A DNA stretch of 64,000 bases, taken from assembly GCF_014596525.1 (NCBI RefSeq), contig NZ_MSJP01000104.1, positions 42,768-106,767 on the forward strand. The letters run 5' to 3'. The notes under the pieces were generated by a model that saw nothing but the letters and a program-made list of their open reading frames with translations, did not search any database and was not told the origin of the DNA. This document shows, piece after piece, positions 48,877 to 56,940 of this stretch. The stretch's first letter is position 1; every line of letters starts with the position of its first letter. A program made the position numbers and the translations under genes. The stretch is from Streptomyces sp. CBMA291. Lineage in GTDB: Bacteria > Actinomycetota > Actinomycetes > Streptomycetales > Streptomycetaceae.

Positions 48877-50391
48877 ATGGACAGAGAAGAGCAGGACAGC
48901 CGACCGGAGTCCGACGAGCGTGTGACCGGGGAGGACGAGGCCCCGGAGGGGGCTGACGCGGCCTCCCGGCAGCGGGGGACGAAGGTGTTCCTCGGGACCG
49001 TTCTGCACTTCACCGATGACCCTTGGGTGCCCGGTCACGAAGGCGAGGACGACCCGGAGGCGTATCACCTCCACGACCCCGGCGCGCTCGTCGTACGCGA
49101 TGGCCTCGTCGTCTGGGCCGGGGACCTCGACGCGTGCCCCCGGGAGTTCGTCGACCACGGTCACGTCGTCGACCACCGCGGCTGCCTGATCGTGCCCGGC
49201 TTCGTCGACCCGCACATCCACAGCGGGCAGGTGGACTCCATCGCCAGCCCCGGAGGTCAACTCCTGCCGTGGCTGCGGGACTACATGTATCCGGCGGAGA
49301 TGAAGTTCTCCGATCCCGACTACGCCCGCGCCGCCACCGCCTTCTTCCTCGACCGGCTCCTGGAGTCGGGCACCACCACGGCGTGCGTCTTCACCACCAC
49401 GCATCCACAGGCCACCGACGCCTTCTTCACCGAGGCCCATCTGCGTCGGCTGCGCATGGTCTCCGGCAAGCTGCTGATGGACGACGACAACGGCGGCACG
49501 GTGCCCAAGGACTACCTCGATCGCAGCGTGGAGGAGGCCGAGGAGGAGAGCCGCAGGCTCATCGGGAAGTGGCATCACACCGGTCGGCTGCGTTACGCCG
49601 TCTCCCCCCGGTTCGCCCTGACGTCCACCGTGGCGGCGCTGCGCATGGCCGGGAACCTCTACCAGGAGGCCAGGCACACGGATCGGCCGCTGTGGGTGCA
49701 GTCGCACCTCGCCGAGAACCTCGACGAGGTGAACCGGACGGTGGAGAAGTTCAAGGAGCTGAAGCCCCGTTCCTATCTGGACGTCTACGACAAGTGCGGC
49801 CTCGTCGGACCTCGCAACATGTGGGGCCACTCCGTGTGGATCGACGACGCCGACCGTTATCTGCTCGCGGACTCCCAGGCGGGCGTGGCCTTCAATCCGA
49901 CGTCCAACTTCTTCCTCGGCAGCGGCCTGTTCGACCTGGACCGCGCCGGTCACGCCCGGGTCCGCGTGGGGCTCGGCACCGACGTGGGCGGGGGCACCAG
50001 TTACTCCATGCTCCAGACCATGAACGAGGCGTACAAGGTCGTCGCCCTCGCCAACACCTTCCCCAAGCACCTCGAAGAGAAGGACCGCAAGACCCTCACC
50101 GCGCTGCGCGCCTTCTACCTGGCCACGCTCAGCGGCGCCCGCGCGCTGCACCTCGACGAGCACATCGGCAGCTTCCAGCGCGGCCGTGAAGCCGACTTCG
50201 TCGTCCTCGACTGGGCCGCCACTCCCCTCCTCAAGCGCCGCACCGAGGCGGCACGGACCTTCCGTGAGCGGCTCTTCGCCCTCGCCACCCTCGGGGACGA
50301 CCGCGCCGTCAAGCAGACCTACGTCCTCGGCGAGCCCGCGCGACCGGGCCGCCAGTCGTCCGACTCGGCGCCGTCCCCATGGGGACGGTGA
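48877..50391 (+). CDS. guaD: Guanine deaminase (amidohydrolase)
   Basis: 504 aa from ATG at 48877 (weak site ACAGG); a GTG at ~48987 would remove a disordered, acidic N-terminus. Amidohydrolase motifs are 'PGFVDPHIHSGQ' (HxH metal ligands), 'SHLAENLDEVN', 'WGHSVWID' and 'GLGTDVGGGTSYSMLQTMNEAY', with 'GREADFVVLDW' near the end. The combination and length are those of guanine deaminase/ammeline-type GuaD, converting guanine to xanthine plus ammonia. It lies ~160 bases after the STAND gene. Together with the deaminase at 43357 it brackets that gene. Confidence 0.92.
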   Translation: MDREEQDSRPESDERVTGEDEAPEGADAASRQRGTKVFLGTVLHFTDDPWVPGHEGEDDPEAYHLHDPGALVVRDGLVVWAGDLDACPREFVDHGHVVDHRGCLIVPGFVDPHIHSGQVDSIASPGGQLLPWLRDYMYPAEMKFSDPDYARAATAFFLDRLLESGTTTACVFTTTHPQATDAFFTEAHLRRLRMVSGKLLMDDDNGGTVPKDYLDRSVEEAEEESRRLIGKWHHTGRLRYAVSPRFALTSTVAALRMAGNLYQEARHTDRPLWVQSHLAENLDEVNRTVEKFKELKPRSYLDVYDKCGLVGPRNMWGHSVWIDDADRYLLADSQAGVAFNPTSNFFLGSGLFDLDRAGHARVRVGLGTDVGGGTSYSMLQTMNEAYKVVALANTFPKHLEEKDRKTLTALRAFYLATLSGARALHLDEHIGSFQRGREADFVVLDWAATPLLKRRTEAARTFRERLFALATLGDDRAVKQTYVLGEPARPGRQSSDSAPSPWGR

Positions 50392-50655
50392 GTGTCCGCT
50401 CCGTCGAACCGTGCCCCCTTCCCCGGTGGCGCATCCTCCGGAGCCGCCTCTTCGGCATCGCTCCGGGGCTCCGTCCCCCCGCAGCCGTACGGCCAGCGGG
50501 CCGGCACCCGTGCCACCTGGGGCGGAGGACACCTGCGCGATCCTTTAGGCGTATTGTTTAGTTACCGACGATATGCGCCGTGTGGGGTAGGTGTCCTATT
50601 TCGCGGCTCGACTTCAAGCACGGCGCGCACAGGCTGACGAAGGGGTCAGAGCAAA
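50392..50655. other. Intergenic, AT-richer promoter patch before the dehydrogenase
   Basis: The stretch GGCGTATTGTTTAGTTACCGACGATATGCG at ~50548-50577 is markedly AT-rich for the window and is the likely promoter/operator of the butanediol-type dehydrogenase. TTGTTTAGTTACC could hold a regulator site. No gene is seen. Confidence 0.4.
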
Positions 50656-51720
50656 GTGAAGGCTGCGCGCTACTACGACCGTGGTGACATCCGTATCGAA
50701 GACGTCCCCGAGCCCACCGTCCAACCGGGCACGGTAGGAATCGACGTCGCGTTCTGCGGGATCTGCGGAACGGACCTGCACGAGTACCTCGACGGGCCGA
50801 TCTTCGTTCCGCCGGCCGGCCACCCCCATCCCGTATCGGGCGAAGCCGCTCCCGTGACCCTCGGCCACGAGATGTCCGGCACCGTCTACGCGGTGGGCGA
50901 AGGCGTCGAGGGGGTCAAGCCGGGCGACCGCGTCGTCGTCGAGCCGTACATCCTCCGCCCCGAGGTCGACACCAGCGAGAACAACCCGACCTACCACATC
51001 TCCCCCGACATGAACTTCATCGGGCTCGGCGGTCGCGGCGGCGGTCTCGCCGAGAAGATCGTCGTCGAGCGCCGGTGGGTGCACCCGGTCGGCGACGTCC
51101 CGCTGGACCAGGCGGCCCTCATCGAGCCGCTCTCGGTGGGCTACCACGCGTTCCAGCGCTCGGGCGCGAAGGCGGGCGACTTCGCCCTCGTCGGCGGCGC
51201 CGGTCCCATCGGGCTGCTCACGTGTGCCGTTCTGAAGGCGATGGGCGTCGAGGTCGCGGTCTCCGAACTGAGCCCGCTGCGTCGGCAGAAGGCCCTGGAC
51301 GCCAAGGTCGCCGACCATGTCATCGACCCCGCCACCGCCGACGTCGCCGAAGAGGTCCGGCGGCTCACCGACGGCAAGGGCGCGGACGTCGCCTTCGAAG
51401 CCACGTCCGTCAACGTCGTCCTCGACACACTGTTCGACGCCGTGAAGGCGGGCGGCGTGATCACGGTCATCTCGATCTGGGGCAAGCCCGCTTCGATCGA
51501 CATGCAGAAGCTCGTCCTCAAGGAGGTCGACCTGCGCGGCACCATCGCCTACGTGAACTCCCACCCGGAGACCATCAAGCTCGTGCAGGAGGGGCGCATC
51601 GACCTGGCGCCGTTCATCACCAAGACGATCGGTCTCGACGACCTGGTGAGCGAGGGCTTCGACACCCTGATCCACCACAACGAGACGGCCGTCAAGATCC
51701 TGGTCGACCCCCGCGCCTGA
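50656..51720 (+). CDS. Zinc-dependent 2,3-butanediol dehydrogenase-like enzyme
   Basis: 354 aa from GTG at 50656. It is a medium-chain dehydrogenase: catalytic zinc ligands in 'FCGICGTDLHEYLDGP' and 'VTLGHEMSGTV', a Glu ligand in 'ALIEPLSVGYHAFQ', and a Rossmann fold 'ALVGGAGPIGLLTCAVLKA'. The residues between ('EYLDGPIFVPPAGHPHPVSGEAAPVTLGHE') match (R,R)-2,3-butanediol dehydrogenases, which interconvert acetoin and butanediol with NAD. The structural-zinc loop ('LRPEVDTSENNPTYH') lacks the usual four cysteines, as in this subgroup. A strong terminator follows 15 bases after the stop. Confidence 0.92.
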   Translation: MKAARYYDRGDIRIEDVPEPTVQPGTVGIDVAFCGICGTDLHEYLDGPIFVPPAGHPHPVSGEAAPVTLGHEMSGTVYAVGEGVEGVKPGDRVVVEPYILRPEVDTSENNPTYHISPDMNFIGLGGRGGGLAEKIVVERRWVHPVGDVPLDQAALIEPLSVGYHAFQRSGAKAGDFALVGGAGPIGLLTCAVLKAMGVEVAVSELSPLRRQKALDAKVADHVIDPATADVAEEVRRLTDGKGADVAFEATSVNVVLDTLFDAVKAGGVITVISIWGKPASIDMQKLVLKEVDLRGTIAYVNSHPETIKLVQEGRIDLAPFITKTIGLDDLVSEGFDTLIHHNETAVKILVDPRA

Positions 51721-51734
51721 CCCAGGGACGGGAA

Positions 51735-51769
51735 AGCGGCCACGCCCGGAAGCCTCGGGCGTGGCCGCT
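51735..51769. terminator. Terminator after the dehydrogenase gene
   Basis: A perfect 14-bp inverted repeat (AGCGGCCACGCCCG / CGGGCGTGGCCGCT) with a 7-base loop. It can also serve the leftward permease gene whose stop is at 51904. Confidence 0.88.
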
Positions 51770-51903
51770 CGTACGACTCCGAAGAGCGACCGGCTCCGAA
51801 CCCTTTACCGGGCCGGGCTCGCTACCGGGTCGGCTTCGCTGCCGGATCGCTTGCGCTACCAGCTCGGGCGCGCGACCGGCTCGGATCCGCTTCGCCGTAC
51901 CCG

Positions 51904-52764
51904 TCAGGCCGATCCCACGGCCCGGGGGTCCACCCGGGCCAGCTTGAGCGTACTGAGCGCGATCAGGGCGAGGCCCGCGCCGATCGGCACCAACCACCAG
52001 CCGGTGCTGACCACTTCCTTGTACAGCGCGACGCCGAGAGCGAGGCTGACGAGCGTGTCGCCGAGCGTCAGCGCGGGCTGGGACGCCGAGATCGGGCCCG
52101 CCTGTAGCGCGTTCTCCAGCAGGAGGATGGCCAGGACGCCGCAGAGGGCGAACCCGTAGGTCTGCCACACGGTCAGGAACGCCGTGAACCCGTGCGCGGA
52201 GAAGGTGTTCGCCGCCGACTTCATCAGGGCGGCCGTGAGCGCGTTTCCCACCGCCGCCGCCGATCCCAGACAGGCGGCACGCCGTGCACCCGGTGAAAGG
52301 CGTCGGGCGACGGCCACCAGACCCGCCATGGCACCCAGGCACAGGACGAGTGCCGGGACCCACGAGACCATCGGCGCCTGGGAGTTGCCGCCGTGCGGAC
52401 GTGCGGCGATCAGCACCACGGCCAGTCCGGCGACGATCGCCCCGATCGCCCGCCAGCCCACCGGGGGGATGCGTCGGCGGAGTACCCGTGTTCCGATCAT
52501 CAGGGCGAACGGGAGTTCCAGTACGAAGACGGGTTGGGCCAGTGCGAGAGGTCCGGTGACCAGGGCGAGGGCCTGGAAGACCGCCGCCAGCGCGACCGCT
52601 CCGATACCGGCCGCCCACACCGGCTGACGTGCGAGGTCGACGAGGAGCCGGGGGCGGAGGGCATGGTCGGCGGGCGCCCTCAGCGCGGCCTTGCGTTGAA
52701 GCACGGTGCCGGTCGCATTGCTCAGCGCGCCGAGAAGCGCGAGCAGAACACAGAGGACGAGCAA
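51904..52764 (-). CDS. DMT-superfamily permease
   Basis: 286 aa. The TTG start at 52764 has GGAGG 9 bases upstream. About nine hydrophobic helices are evident, including 'VLLALLGALSNATGTVLQRKAALRAP', 'GPLALAQPVFVLELPFALMIGTRVL' and 'QAGPISASQPALTLGDTLVSLALGVALYKEV'. This is the small EamA/DMT group common in Streptomyces, distantly similar to the permease at 19648 (same 'LvQPl...lplalmig' arrangement). Substrate unknown. It converges with the dehydrogenase and faces away from the LuxR gene. Confidence 0.9.
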   Translation of the reverse strand: MLVLCVLLALLGALSNATGTVLQRKAALRAPADHALRPRLLVDLARQPVWAAGIGAVALAAVFQALALVTGPLALAQPVFVLELPFALMIGTRVLRRRIPPVGWRAIGAIVAGLAVVLIAARPHGGNSQAPMVSWVPALVLCLGAMAGLVAVARRLSPGARRAACLGSAAAVGNALTAALMKSAANTFSAHGFTAFLTVWQTYGFALCGVLAILLLENALQAGPISASQPALTLGDTLVSLALGVALYKEVVSTGWWLVPIGAGLALIALSTLKLARVDPRAVGSA

Positions 52765-53143
52765 GGCGGGGCACCTCCGGGTTTCTTCGACGCGTACCAG
52801 AAGAAACGCGACGGTTTCGCGCCGGTCGACCGTCTCCTCCGCCCTGCATACACCCGGACGCCGCCGATGACGGCCTTGTCGAGTTCGGCATCCGTGTGAA
52901 TGACGATGCCGACGGCAATTTCGGTCCAGAAAGAATGCGGCGGGAATGGATGAGGGCTCTTCGCCTTACGGTTCTCCCCGCATGCGCGCGTCGGCCGGCT
53001 CGGACAGGCACACCGGATCGGCCGCGACGCGGGTTTACGCGGACCGGCCGTCAACGGACCATGGACCGACCGCCGACGCCTACCGGCTACCGGCTACCGA
53101 CCCATGACCGATTGCCCGGGGCCCCCGCCCGAGCGGCTACGGG
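52765..53143. other. 380-bp intergenic region, no gene seen
   Basis: The stretch before the DMT permease is AT-richer around 52885-52945 (TCCGTGTGAATGACGATGCCG, AATTTCGGTCCAGAAAGAATG), which should hold the permease promoter. From 53030 a CCGACGCCTACCGGCTACCGGCTACCGACC direct repeat runs to 53101. No open frame has both coding texture and a ribosome site. Confidence 0.45.
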
Positions 53144-54145
53144 TCAGAGCCATCCGCGTTGTGCGGCCTTCACACCGGCCGAGAAGCGGCTGTGGGCGTC
53201 GAGTCTCTCCATCAGCGCCGCCATCGTGCGGCGGGCGCTGCGGGCGGAGATGTGCAGACGGGATGCCACCGCCTCGTCGGTCAGCCCCTCCCCGGCGAGC
53301 TGGAGCACACCGCGTTCGAGGTCGGAAAGGCCCGGCTGGGCGGGCTCGGAATCGGCGCCGAGAGGCGTCGAATAACTCCACACCCGCTCGAACAGCGAAC
53401 GCAGCGAGGCCACCACACCGGGGCTGGTCAGATAAAGGATTCCGGCTCTGGTGTTCGCCGGATCCAGAGGGACGAGCGCCGCCTGCCGGTCCACCACGAT
53501 CATGCGGGGAGGAAGTGCGGGGGCGGTACGGAACTCGCCGCCGTGATCGGTCAGCCATCGGGCGTGGTTCAGCGTCGGTTCATGCTGGCGAATGCTTTCC
53601 AGCGCGATCGTACGCATGGGAACTCCCCGGGCCAGGACCTGAGCGTCGTTTCGACGGGCCGCCTCAAGAGCCGGGGCGGAATGCCCTCCACCGGGCATGA
53701 GCGTAAGGATTTCCACCGAAGCCTGCTCGGCCAGGAGTTCGAGCCGCTGTTGTACGGCGTCCATGCCGGACAGCTTCTCCACCTCGGCCACCGTTCGGGC
53801 GGGCTCGGGGGCGAGGGCGATCCGGCTGATCATCCGTGTGACGGCCGCGTGCTGCTCGGCCATCCGCAACTGCTGCCGGGCGAGGTCGTCTTGTTGATGC
53901 TGGAGGACGATGCGGAGCAATTCGTCCCGCCCGACCGCCTTCACATGGCCGGGCCGGTCGTAGGAGTCCCGTATCAGACGCAGCTCGAACAACGCGTCCA
54001 ATGCCGACCGCACTTCGGCTTCGGTGAGACGCAGATGACGGGCGAGATCGATCACCCCCCACGTACTGTGTTCGACCATCGCCTGGTAGACGGACTCATG
54101 GACTGCCTGAAGCCCGAGCATGCCGAGCACGGGTCCCCCACTCAT
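53144..54145 (-). CDS. TrmB-like/LuxR-type transcriptional regulator
   Basis: 333 aa. ATG at 54145 with GAGGGAT upstream. Residues ~10-80 are a TrmB-type winged helix ('LGLQAVHESVYQAMVEHSTWGVIDLARHLRLTEAEVRSALDALFELRLI'), then a middle coiled segment and an effector domain, and a C-terminal LuxR helix-turn-helix ('GLSDLERGVLQLAGEGLTDEAVASRLHISARSARRTMAALMERLDAHSR'). This two-headed architecture is frequent beside Streptomyces peptide or secondary-metabolite genes. It is divergent from a 51-aa peptide gene, with a 20-bp hairpin between them, so it likely controls that peptide. Confidence 0.9.
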   Translation of the reverse strand: MSGGPVLGMLGLQAVHESVYQAMVEHSTWGVIDLARHLRLTEAEVRSALDALFELRLIRDSYDRPGHVKAVGRDELLRIVLQHQQDDLARQQLRMAEQHAAVTRMISRIALAPEPARTVAEVEKLSGMDAVQQRLELLAEQASVEILTLMPGGGHSAPALEAARRNDAQVLARGVPMRTIALESIRQHEPTLNHARWLTDHGGEFRTAPALPPRMIVVDRQAALVPLDPANTRAGILYLTSPGVVASLRSLFERVWSYSTPLGADSEPAQPGLSDLERGVLQLAGEGLTDEAVASRLHISARSARRTMAALMERLDAHSRFSAGVKAAQRGWL

Positions 54146-54324
54146 CGATGATCCCTCGGAATTCACGCGTGCCGCACCGGCGTGTCGCCTCAATCGACTG
54201 CATTCTGCACGGACGGGATGGAGATTGCACGAGGCGAGTTCGGCCGGGGTGGAAGGTGGCCGGATATTTCCGGGACGGCGGGGTGAGGCACCCTGATCGG
54301 AAGGCGTGCCGGAGGCCGGTTCGG

Positions 54325-54365
54325 AAGCCGTGGCGGAAGCGTCCTGGACGCTTCCGCCACGGCTT
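54325..54365. promoter_or_regulatory. Perfect 20-bp inverted repeat in a divergent intergenic region
   Basis: Arms 54325-54344 and 54346-54365 (outer ends AAGCCGTGGC / GCCACGGCTT, inner ends GCGTCC / GGACGC) are exact reverse complements with one base between. Both flanking genes start here rather than end, so a simple terminator does not explain it. The phrase GGCCGGTTCGG occurs on both sides of the hairpin. Confidence 0.75.
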
Positions 54366-54497
54366 CGCCTCTGTCCACGGCCGGTTCGGCGAGGCCAAGC
54401 TGTGGTCACCGGGACAGCGGTCGGCCGACAGCCGGAAGCGCCGCTCGGACCGGTGTCGTCGTCTTCTTCGTGCGTTGTCCTGACAGGGGGATCCATC

Positions 54498-54653
54498 ATG
54501 GCGGTCGTCGGTCGCAACACGGTTCCGGTCTTCTCCGCGGTGACCGTCGCAGGTCCGGCGCGGGCCGTCGGAACCACGGTCGCCAAGGCCCACCAGAGCC
54601 TCCTGGCCGGGACCGTCGCCGCAGGCGGCCCCGGCAGCCTCATCTGGGACTGA
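54498..54653 (+). CDS. 51-residue peptide of unknown function, possible precursor
   Basis: ATG at 54498 with GGGGG upstream. The peptide is hydrophobic and Ala/Val/Thr-rich (NTVPVFSAVTVAGPARAVG) and ends AAGGPGSLIWD. The double-glycine-like AAGGPG just before a short SLIWD tail is reminiscent of leader cleavage sites, but no processing gene is adjacent in the window. It is divergent from the TrmB/LuxR regulator and 16 bases upstream of a 111-aa gene, with which it is probably co-transcribed. No cysteine, no clear signal peptide. It may be a small regulatory or signalling peptide. Confidence 0.6.
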   Translation: MAVVGRNTVPVFSAVTVAGPARAVGTTVAKAHQSLLAGTVAAGGPGSLIWD

Positions 54654-54669
54654 CCGCACCACCACGTCC

Positions 54670-55005
54670 ATGCGCCTGACGCTGCTCGCGATCGCGTACG
54701 ACGGCCCCCCGCAGCGGCAGGCGCCCTCCCGCACGCAGGTCGTCGCGTCACTGCTCGGGACGCCCGAGAGTGACGCCGGGCCGCTCCCGACGGGCACCGA
54801 CCACGACACCGACGTGTTCCTTGAGCACGTCAGCGTCAGCATCGGCCCCCGCCGCATCGTCCTCGGCCTCTTCAGCCGAGGCACCGCGAACGCCGCGAAC
54901 GCGCGGCACACTCTGACGGCCCTGGTCGAACGGGCACTCGCGTCCGGCGAGGCCCTCTCCGGCTGGCGGATCGATCCCGGGGTGTTCCCCGGCGACCTCC
55001 CGTAA
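54670..55005 (+). CDS. Hypothetical protein downstream of the 51-aa peptide
   Basis: 111 aa from ATG at 54670, 16 bases after the peptide stop. It starts with a beta strand (MRLTLLAIAYDGPP), has a Pro/Asp/Thr-rich linker, then a strand-helix unit 'LEHVSVSIGPRRIVLGLFSRGTANAANARHTLTALVERALASGEALSGWRID', which resembles a small ferredoxin-like or immunity-type fold. I do not recognise the family. The ribosome site is weak, so translation may be coupled to the peptide. If the peptide is a toxin or bacteriocin-like product, this could be its partner, but that is speculation. Confidence 0.65.
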   Translation: MRLTLLAIAYDGPPQRQAPSRTQVVASLLGTPESDAGPLPTGTDHDTDVFLEHVSVSIGPRRIVLGLFSRGTANAANARHTLTALVERALASGEALSGWRIDPGVFPGDLP

Positions 55006-55046
55006 CGGGCCCCGTACATCAGTTCCTCACCGACGGCGACCACTGG

Positions 55047-55137
55047 GCTTCGGACTTCGGGCTTCGGACTTCCGGCTTCCGGCTTCCGGCCTCCGGCCTC
55101 CGGCTTCCGGCTTCCGGCTTCCGGCTTCCGGCTTCAC
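55047..55137. repeat. Thirteen heptamer repeats (GCTTCCG)
   Basis: GCTTCGG/ACTTCGG at the left grades into GCTTCCG and GCCTCCG, repeated with exact 7-base phase from 55047 to 55137, ending 54 bases before the inhibitor-like gene. It is non-coding in the plus strand. Confidence 0.85.
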
Positions 55138-55190
55138 CAGGTCACCCGTACGGCTCTCTCCTCATCGCCCCTTCTCAGACAAGGAGCACC

Positions 55191-55619
55191 ATGAATCTCA
55201 GGCATGCCTTCACCGCCGCCGCCCTCGCCGGCGCCGCGACCCTCTCCACGCTCGCCATGGCACCGACGGCCCAGGCCGCCCCGAACAACCCCAACTGTCT
55301 TGGGGCGCGGGCCTTCTGCCTCTGGTACAACAGCAACCAGAGCGGCTCGGTCGCCGGTTGGGACCTCAGCACGGGCTTCCGCGGCTTCGCCAACCTCGCC
55401 ACCGCGGGAGCGTTCCTGACTCCCGGCGCGGGCCAGGGCGTCTCGGTGAAGAACAACGCCGCCTCGGCGACCTACCAGTACCCCGGTGTCTGCTATGGCA
55501 ACGTCCAGGTCTTCTACAACAGCAACTGGATGGGCGCGTCCGACACCGTCCCGGCCTGCGGAAACATCAACCTGGTGGCGACGAAGAACAACGACGCCTC
55601 GTTCCTCGTGAACGGCTGA
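55191..55619 (+). CDS. Secreted peptidase-inhibitor-like protein (family I36)
   Basis: 142 aa. ATG at 55191 with AAGGAG 4 bases upstream. The signal peptide ends at 'APTAQAAP' (~residues 1-29). The mature ~110 residues are Asn/Gly/Ala-rich with a beta-gamma-crystallin look: 'CLWYNSNQSGSVAGWDLS', 'GFRGFANL', 'VCYGNVQVFYNSNWMGASDTV' and 'VATKNNDASFLV', with four cysteines in pairs. This matches the SMPI/I36 group of Streptomyces metalloprotease inhibitors. Probably blocks a secreted metalloprotease. Confidence 0.85.
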   Translation: MNLRHAFTAAALAGAATLSTLAMAPTAQAAPNNPNCLGARAFCLWYNSNQSGSVAGWDLSTGFRGFANLATAGAFLTPGAGQGVSVKNNAASATYQYPGVCYGNVQVFYNSNWMGASDTVPACGNINLVATKNNDASFLVNG

Positions 55620-55853
55620 CCGTCAGCCGATGGCCGGGTGGCCGGTGGCCGGTGAAAGCCGACTGGTGACCGCGGAGAGAGGGTCACAGCCCTCTGAACG
55701 GTGACCACTGAGCAACGACCACCGAACGCGGACCATCCCGCCGGGCCACCCTCCAGGGGGCCCGGCGCCTGGCACCCGTACGCACAGCCTCCGGATCCCC
55801 CCTACCCCACTCACTCCCCTTCCCCCCGCCCGTCCAGCGATCGCGAGGTCCCC

Positions 55854-56771
55854 ATGCTCCGGTTCCGCGCTCCCGTGGCCGTCGTGGCCGCCGCCTTCGC
55901 GGGCTGTTTCCTCACCTCCTGCGCCGCTCCGCAGAGCCCCCCGGCACCCTCCGGTTCGGCTGCCGAGGACTCCGTTCCGCGCGCCACCCTGACGGGGCCG
56001 CTGGAGGACCCCGGGGTGGCACTGCCACTGGACTCCTACTTCCTTTCCGCCGCCGACAACGCCCTCACCCATCGGGCACTCGACTCCCTGGTGGCAACCT
56101 GCATGCGCACGGCCGGACTTCAGGCTCCCGCGACTCGACCGCAGTCCACTCAGCCGCCGCGCCACGCGCGCCGGTACGGCATCGTGGGCACCGGCACCGC
56201 GCAGGCGATCGGCTACCACCTCCCCGCAGACCGCTCGTACGCCGATCCCCCGCTGTCGGCCGCCCAACGGGAGGCTCTGGGCGGCACTCCGGGCAGGAAG
56301 ACCCCCGGTCCCGGCGGCGCGCCGCCCGAGGGCTGCGTCGTGGCGGCCGCACGCCAGATCACCGGCACCGACAGCTACCCGGTGGACGCCGAGGTGGTCC
56401 GCCGGATCAATGTCGACTCCTTCGGCGAGTCGCTCGACTCACCCGAGGTCCGTCGCGTCTTCGCGGACTGGTCCCGTTGCATGAAGGCATCCGGATACGG
56501 CTATTCCAGCCCCTTGGAGCCCTCGTTCCGTACCGCCGAGGTGTCCCAGGACGAGCGCCGCACCGCGCTCGCCGATGTCTCCTGCAAGAAGAAGACCGAC
56601 CTCGTACGCCTCTGGAACTCGGTCGAATCCACGTACCAACGGCGGCTCATCAGCCACAACGCCTCGCAGCTCGCCGAAGCCGGCAAGGCCCGGCACCGCA
56701 TGCTCGACCGCGCGACCGCCGTGCTGGCCCCGGCGGCGGCAGCAGCACCGGCGGCACCGGCCAACCGCTGA
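55854..56771 (+). CDS. Lipoprotein of unknown function
   Basis: 305 aa. ATG at 55854 with GCGAGG upstream. The N-terminus 'APVAVVAAAFAGCFLTSCAAP' carries a lipobox (LTSC) for lipid anchoring on the outside of the membrane. The mature part has scattered cysteines ('TCMRTAG', 'GCVVAAARQ', 'SRCMKASGYGY', 'VSCKKKTDLV'), suggesting two or more disulfides, and a helical C-terminus with an Ala/Pro tail. The 'W..CM...GY' and 'C' pattern occurs in a family of Streptomyces lipoproteins with no assigned role. It sits 170 bases before the P450. Confidence 0.85.
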   Translation: MLRFRAPVAVVAAAFAGCFLTSCAAPQSPPAPSGSAAEDSVPRATLTGPLEDPGVALPLDSYFLSAADNALTHRALDSLVATCMRTAGLQAPATRPQSTQPPRHARRYGIVGTGTAQAIGYHLPADRSYADPPLSAAQREALGGTPGRKTPGPGGAPPEGCVVAAARQITGTDSYPVDAEVVRRINVDSFGESLDSPEVRRVFADWSRCMKASGYGYSSPLEPSFRTAEVSQDERRTALADVSCKKKTDLVRLWNSVESTYQRRLISHNASQLAEAGKARHRMLDRATAVLAPAAAAAPAAPANR

Positions 56772-56940
56772 GGCGAGCGACGACCGGGGGCGCGCCGGTG
56801 GGGCAGAAAGCCCATGCCTTCCACCGGTCGGAGTGAACGGCTGGTTGTGGGTATTCCCGTCGGGGCGTACTGCCGGTACACCTGGAAGGCACTGTTTCGG
56901 TGCGTTGGATCCGGCTTGTACGACTCTCGTGGATGGGCTG

